Of a stretch of 5,544 nt of DNA, positions 5,492 to 5,544 are shown one piece after another (the first letter of the stretch is position 1; every line of letters starts with the position of its first letter). The stretch is from an uncultured Oscillospiraceae bacterium (lineage in GTDB: Bacteria > Bacillota > Clostridia > UBA1381), in the NCBI GenBank assembly GCA_945876665.1, contig CAMCPC010000093.1, positions 1 to 5,544 on the forward strand, written 5' to 3'. The position numbers and the translations under genes are program-made. Below the pieces are notes generated by a model, which saw only the letters and a program-made list of their open reading frames with translations, was not told where the DNA came from and made no database searches.

Positions 5492-5544
5492 ATGGAAAAG
5501 AAGCTGATTTATGAGAATAAGCTGTCCTGCGAGGTGGACGTAAA
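5492..5544 (+). CDS. Start of an unidentified gene leaving the right edge; weak likeness to YesU/DUF1961
   Basis: An ATG at 5492-5494 opens a frame of 17 full codons (MEKKLIYENKLSCEVDV) with no stop before the window ends. GGAGG at 5478-5482 is 9 bases upstream and a strong promoter precedes it, so it is very likely a real gene. There is no signal peptide in the visible part, so the product looks cytoplasmic. LIYENxL followed by DV recalls the N-terminus of YesU-type DUF1961 proteins (LYRNPL...SDVKDW in B. subtilis, from memory), which occur in rhamnogalacturonan utilisation clusters. With 17 residues this is only a suggestion; any other product is possible. It is divergent from glmS. Confidence 0.6.
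   Translation, partial: MEKKLIYENKLSCEVDV

Noticed and set aside
1..5544. Mobile element, CRISPR array, tRNA or defence system
   Set aside because: No transposase or integrase frames, terminal inverted repeats, regular direct repeats or tRNA-like folds were seen; the genes are metabolic, sporulation and surface genes.

Overview
The window comes from a low-to-mid GC, endospore-forming member of the Firmicutes, most likely a gut or rumen-type Clostridia (Ruminococcus/Oscillospirales-like). The reasons are the SpoVT protein, the strong AGGAGG-type ribosome binding sites, sigma-A promoters with extended -10 boxes, and a secreted pectin-degrading enzyme. The species cannot be named from the sequence.

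Layout, left to right. (1) Positions 1-960, minus strand: the first 320 codons of a secreted PL11-family rhamnogalacturonan lyase, running off the left edge. (2) 961-1194: an AT-rich divergent promoter region. (3) 1195-2781, plus strand: a 528-residue surface protein with a signal peptide, an alpha/alpha-toroid of prenyltransferase/squalene-cyclase-like repeats, a Thr/Ser/Lys/Pro-rich stalk, one membrane segment and a very basic tail. (4) 2785-2816: a terminator that works in both directions between convergent genes. (5) 2822-3358, minus strand: spoVT, preceded by a very good sigma-G-type (forespore) promoter. (6) 3464-3496: a terminator for the next gene. (7) 3507-5333, minus strand: glmS, complete and canonical, with its own sigma-A promoter and no room for the glmS ribozyme. 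(8) 5426-5544: a strong plus-strand promoter and the first 17 codons of a gene leaving the right edge. Its N-terminus weakly resembles the YesU/DUF1961 proteins of rhamnogalacturonan utilisation clusters.

How the genes relate. Each gene seems to be its own transcription unit: two divergent pairs, one convergent pair, and one tandem pair separated by a terminator. spoVT and glmS are ordinary chromosomal genes (forespore regulation; amino-sugar supply for peptidoglycan). The lyase and perhaps the right-edge gene point to pectin (rhamnogalacturonan-I) use. The divergent toroid protein is the least understood gene here. No mobile element, CRISPR array, tRNA or rRNA was found. I do not see a clearly new system; the best leads are the anchored toroid protein beside the lyase and the altered conserved positions in the lyase.
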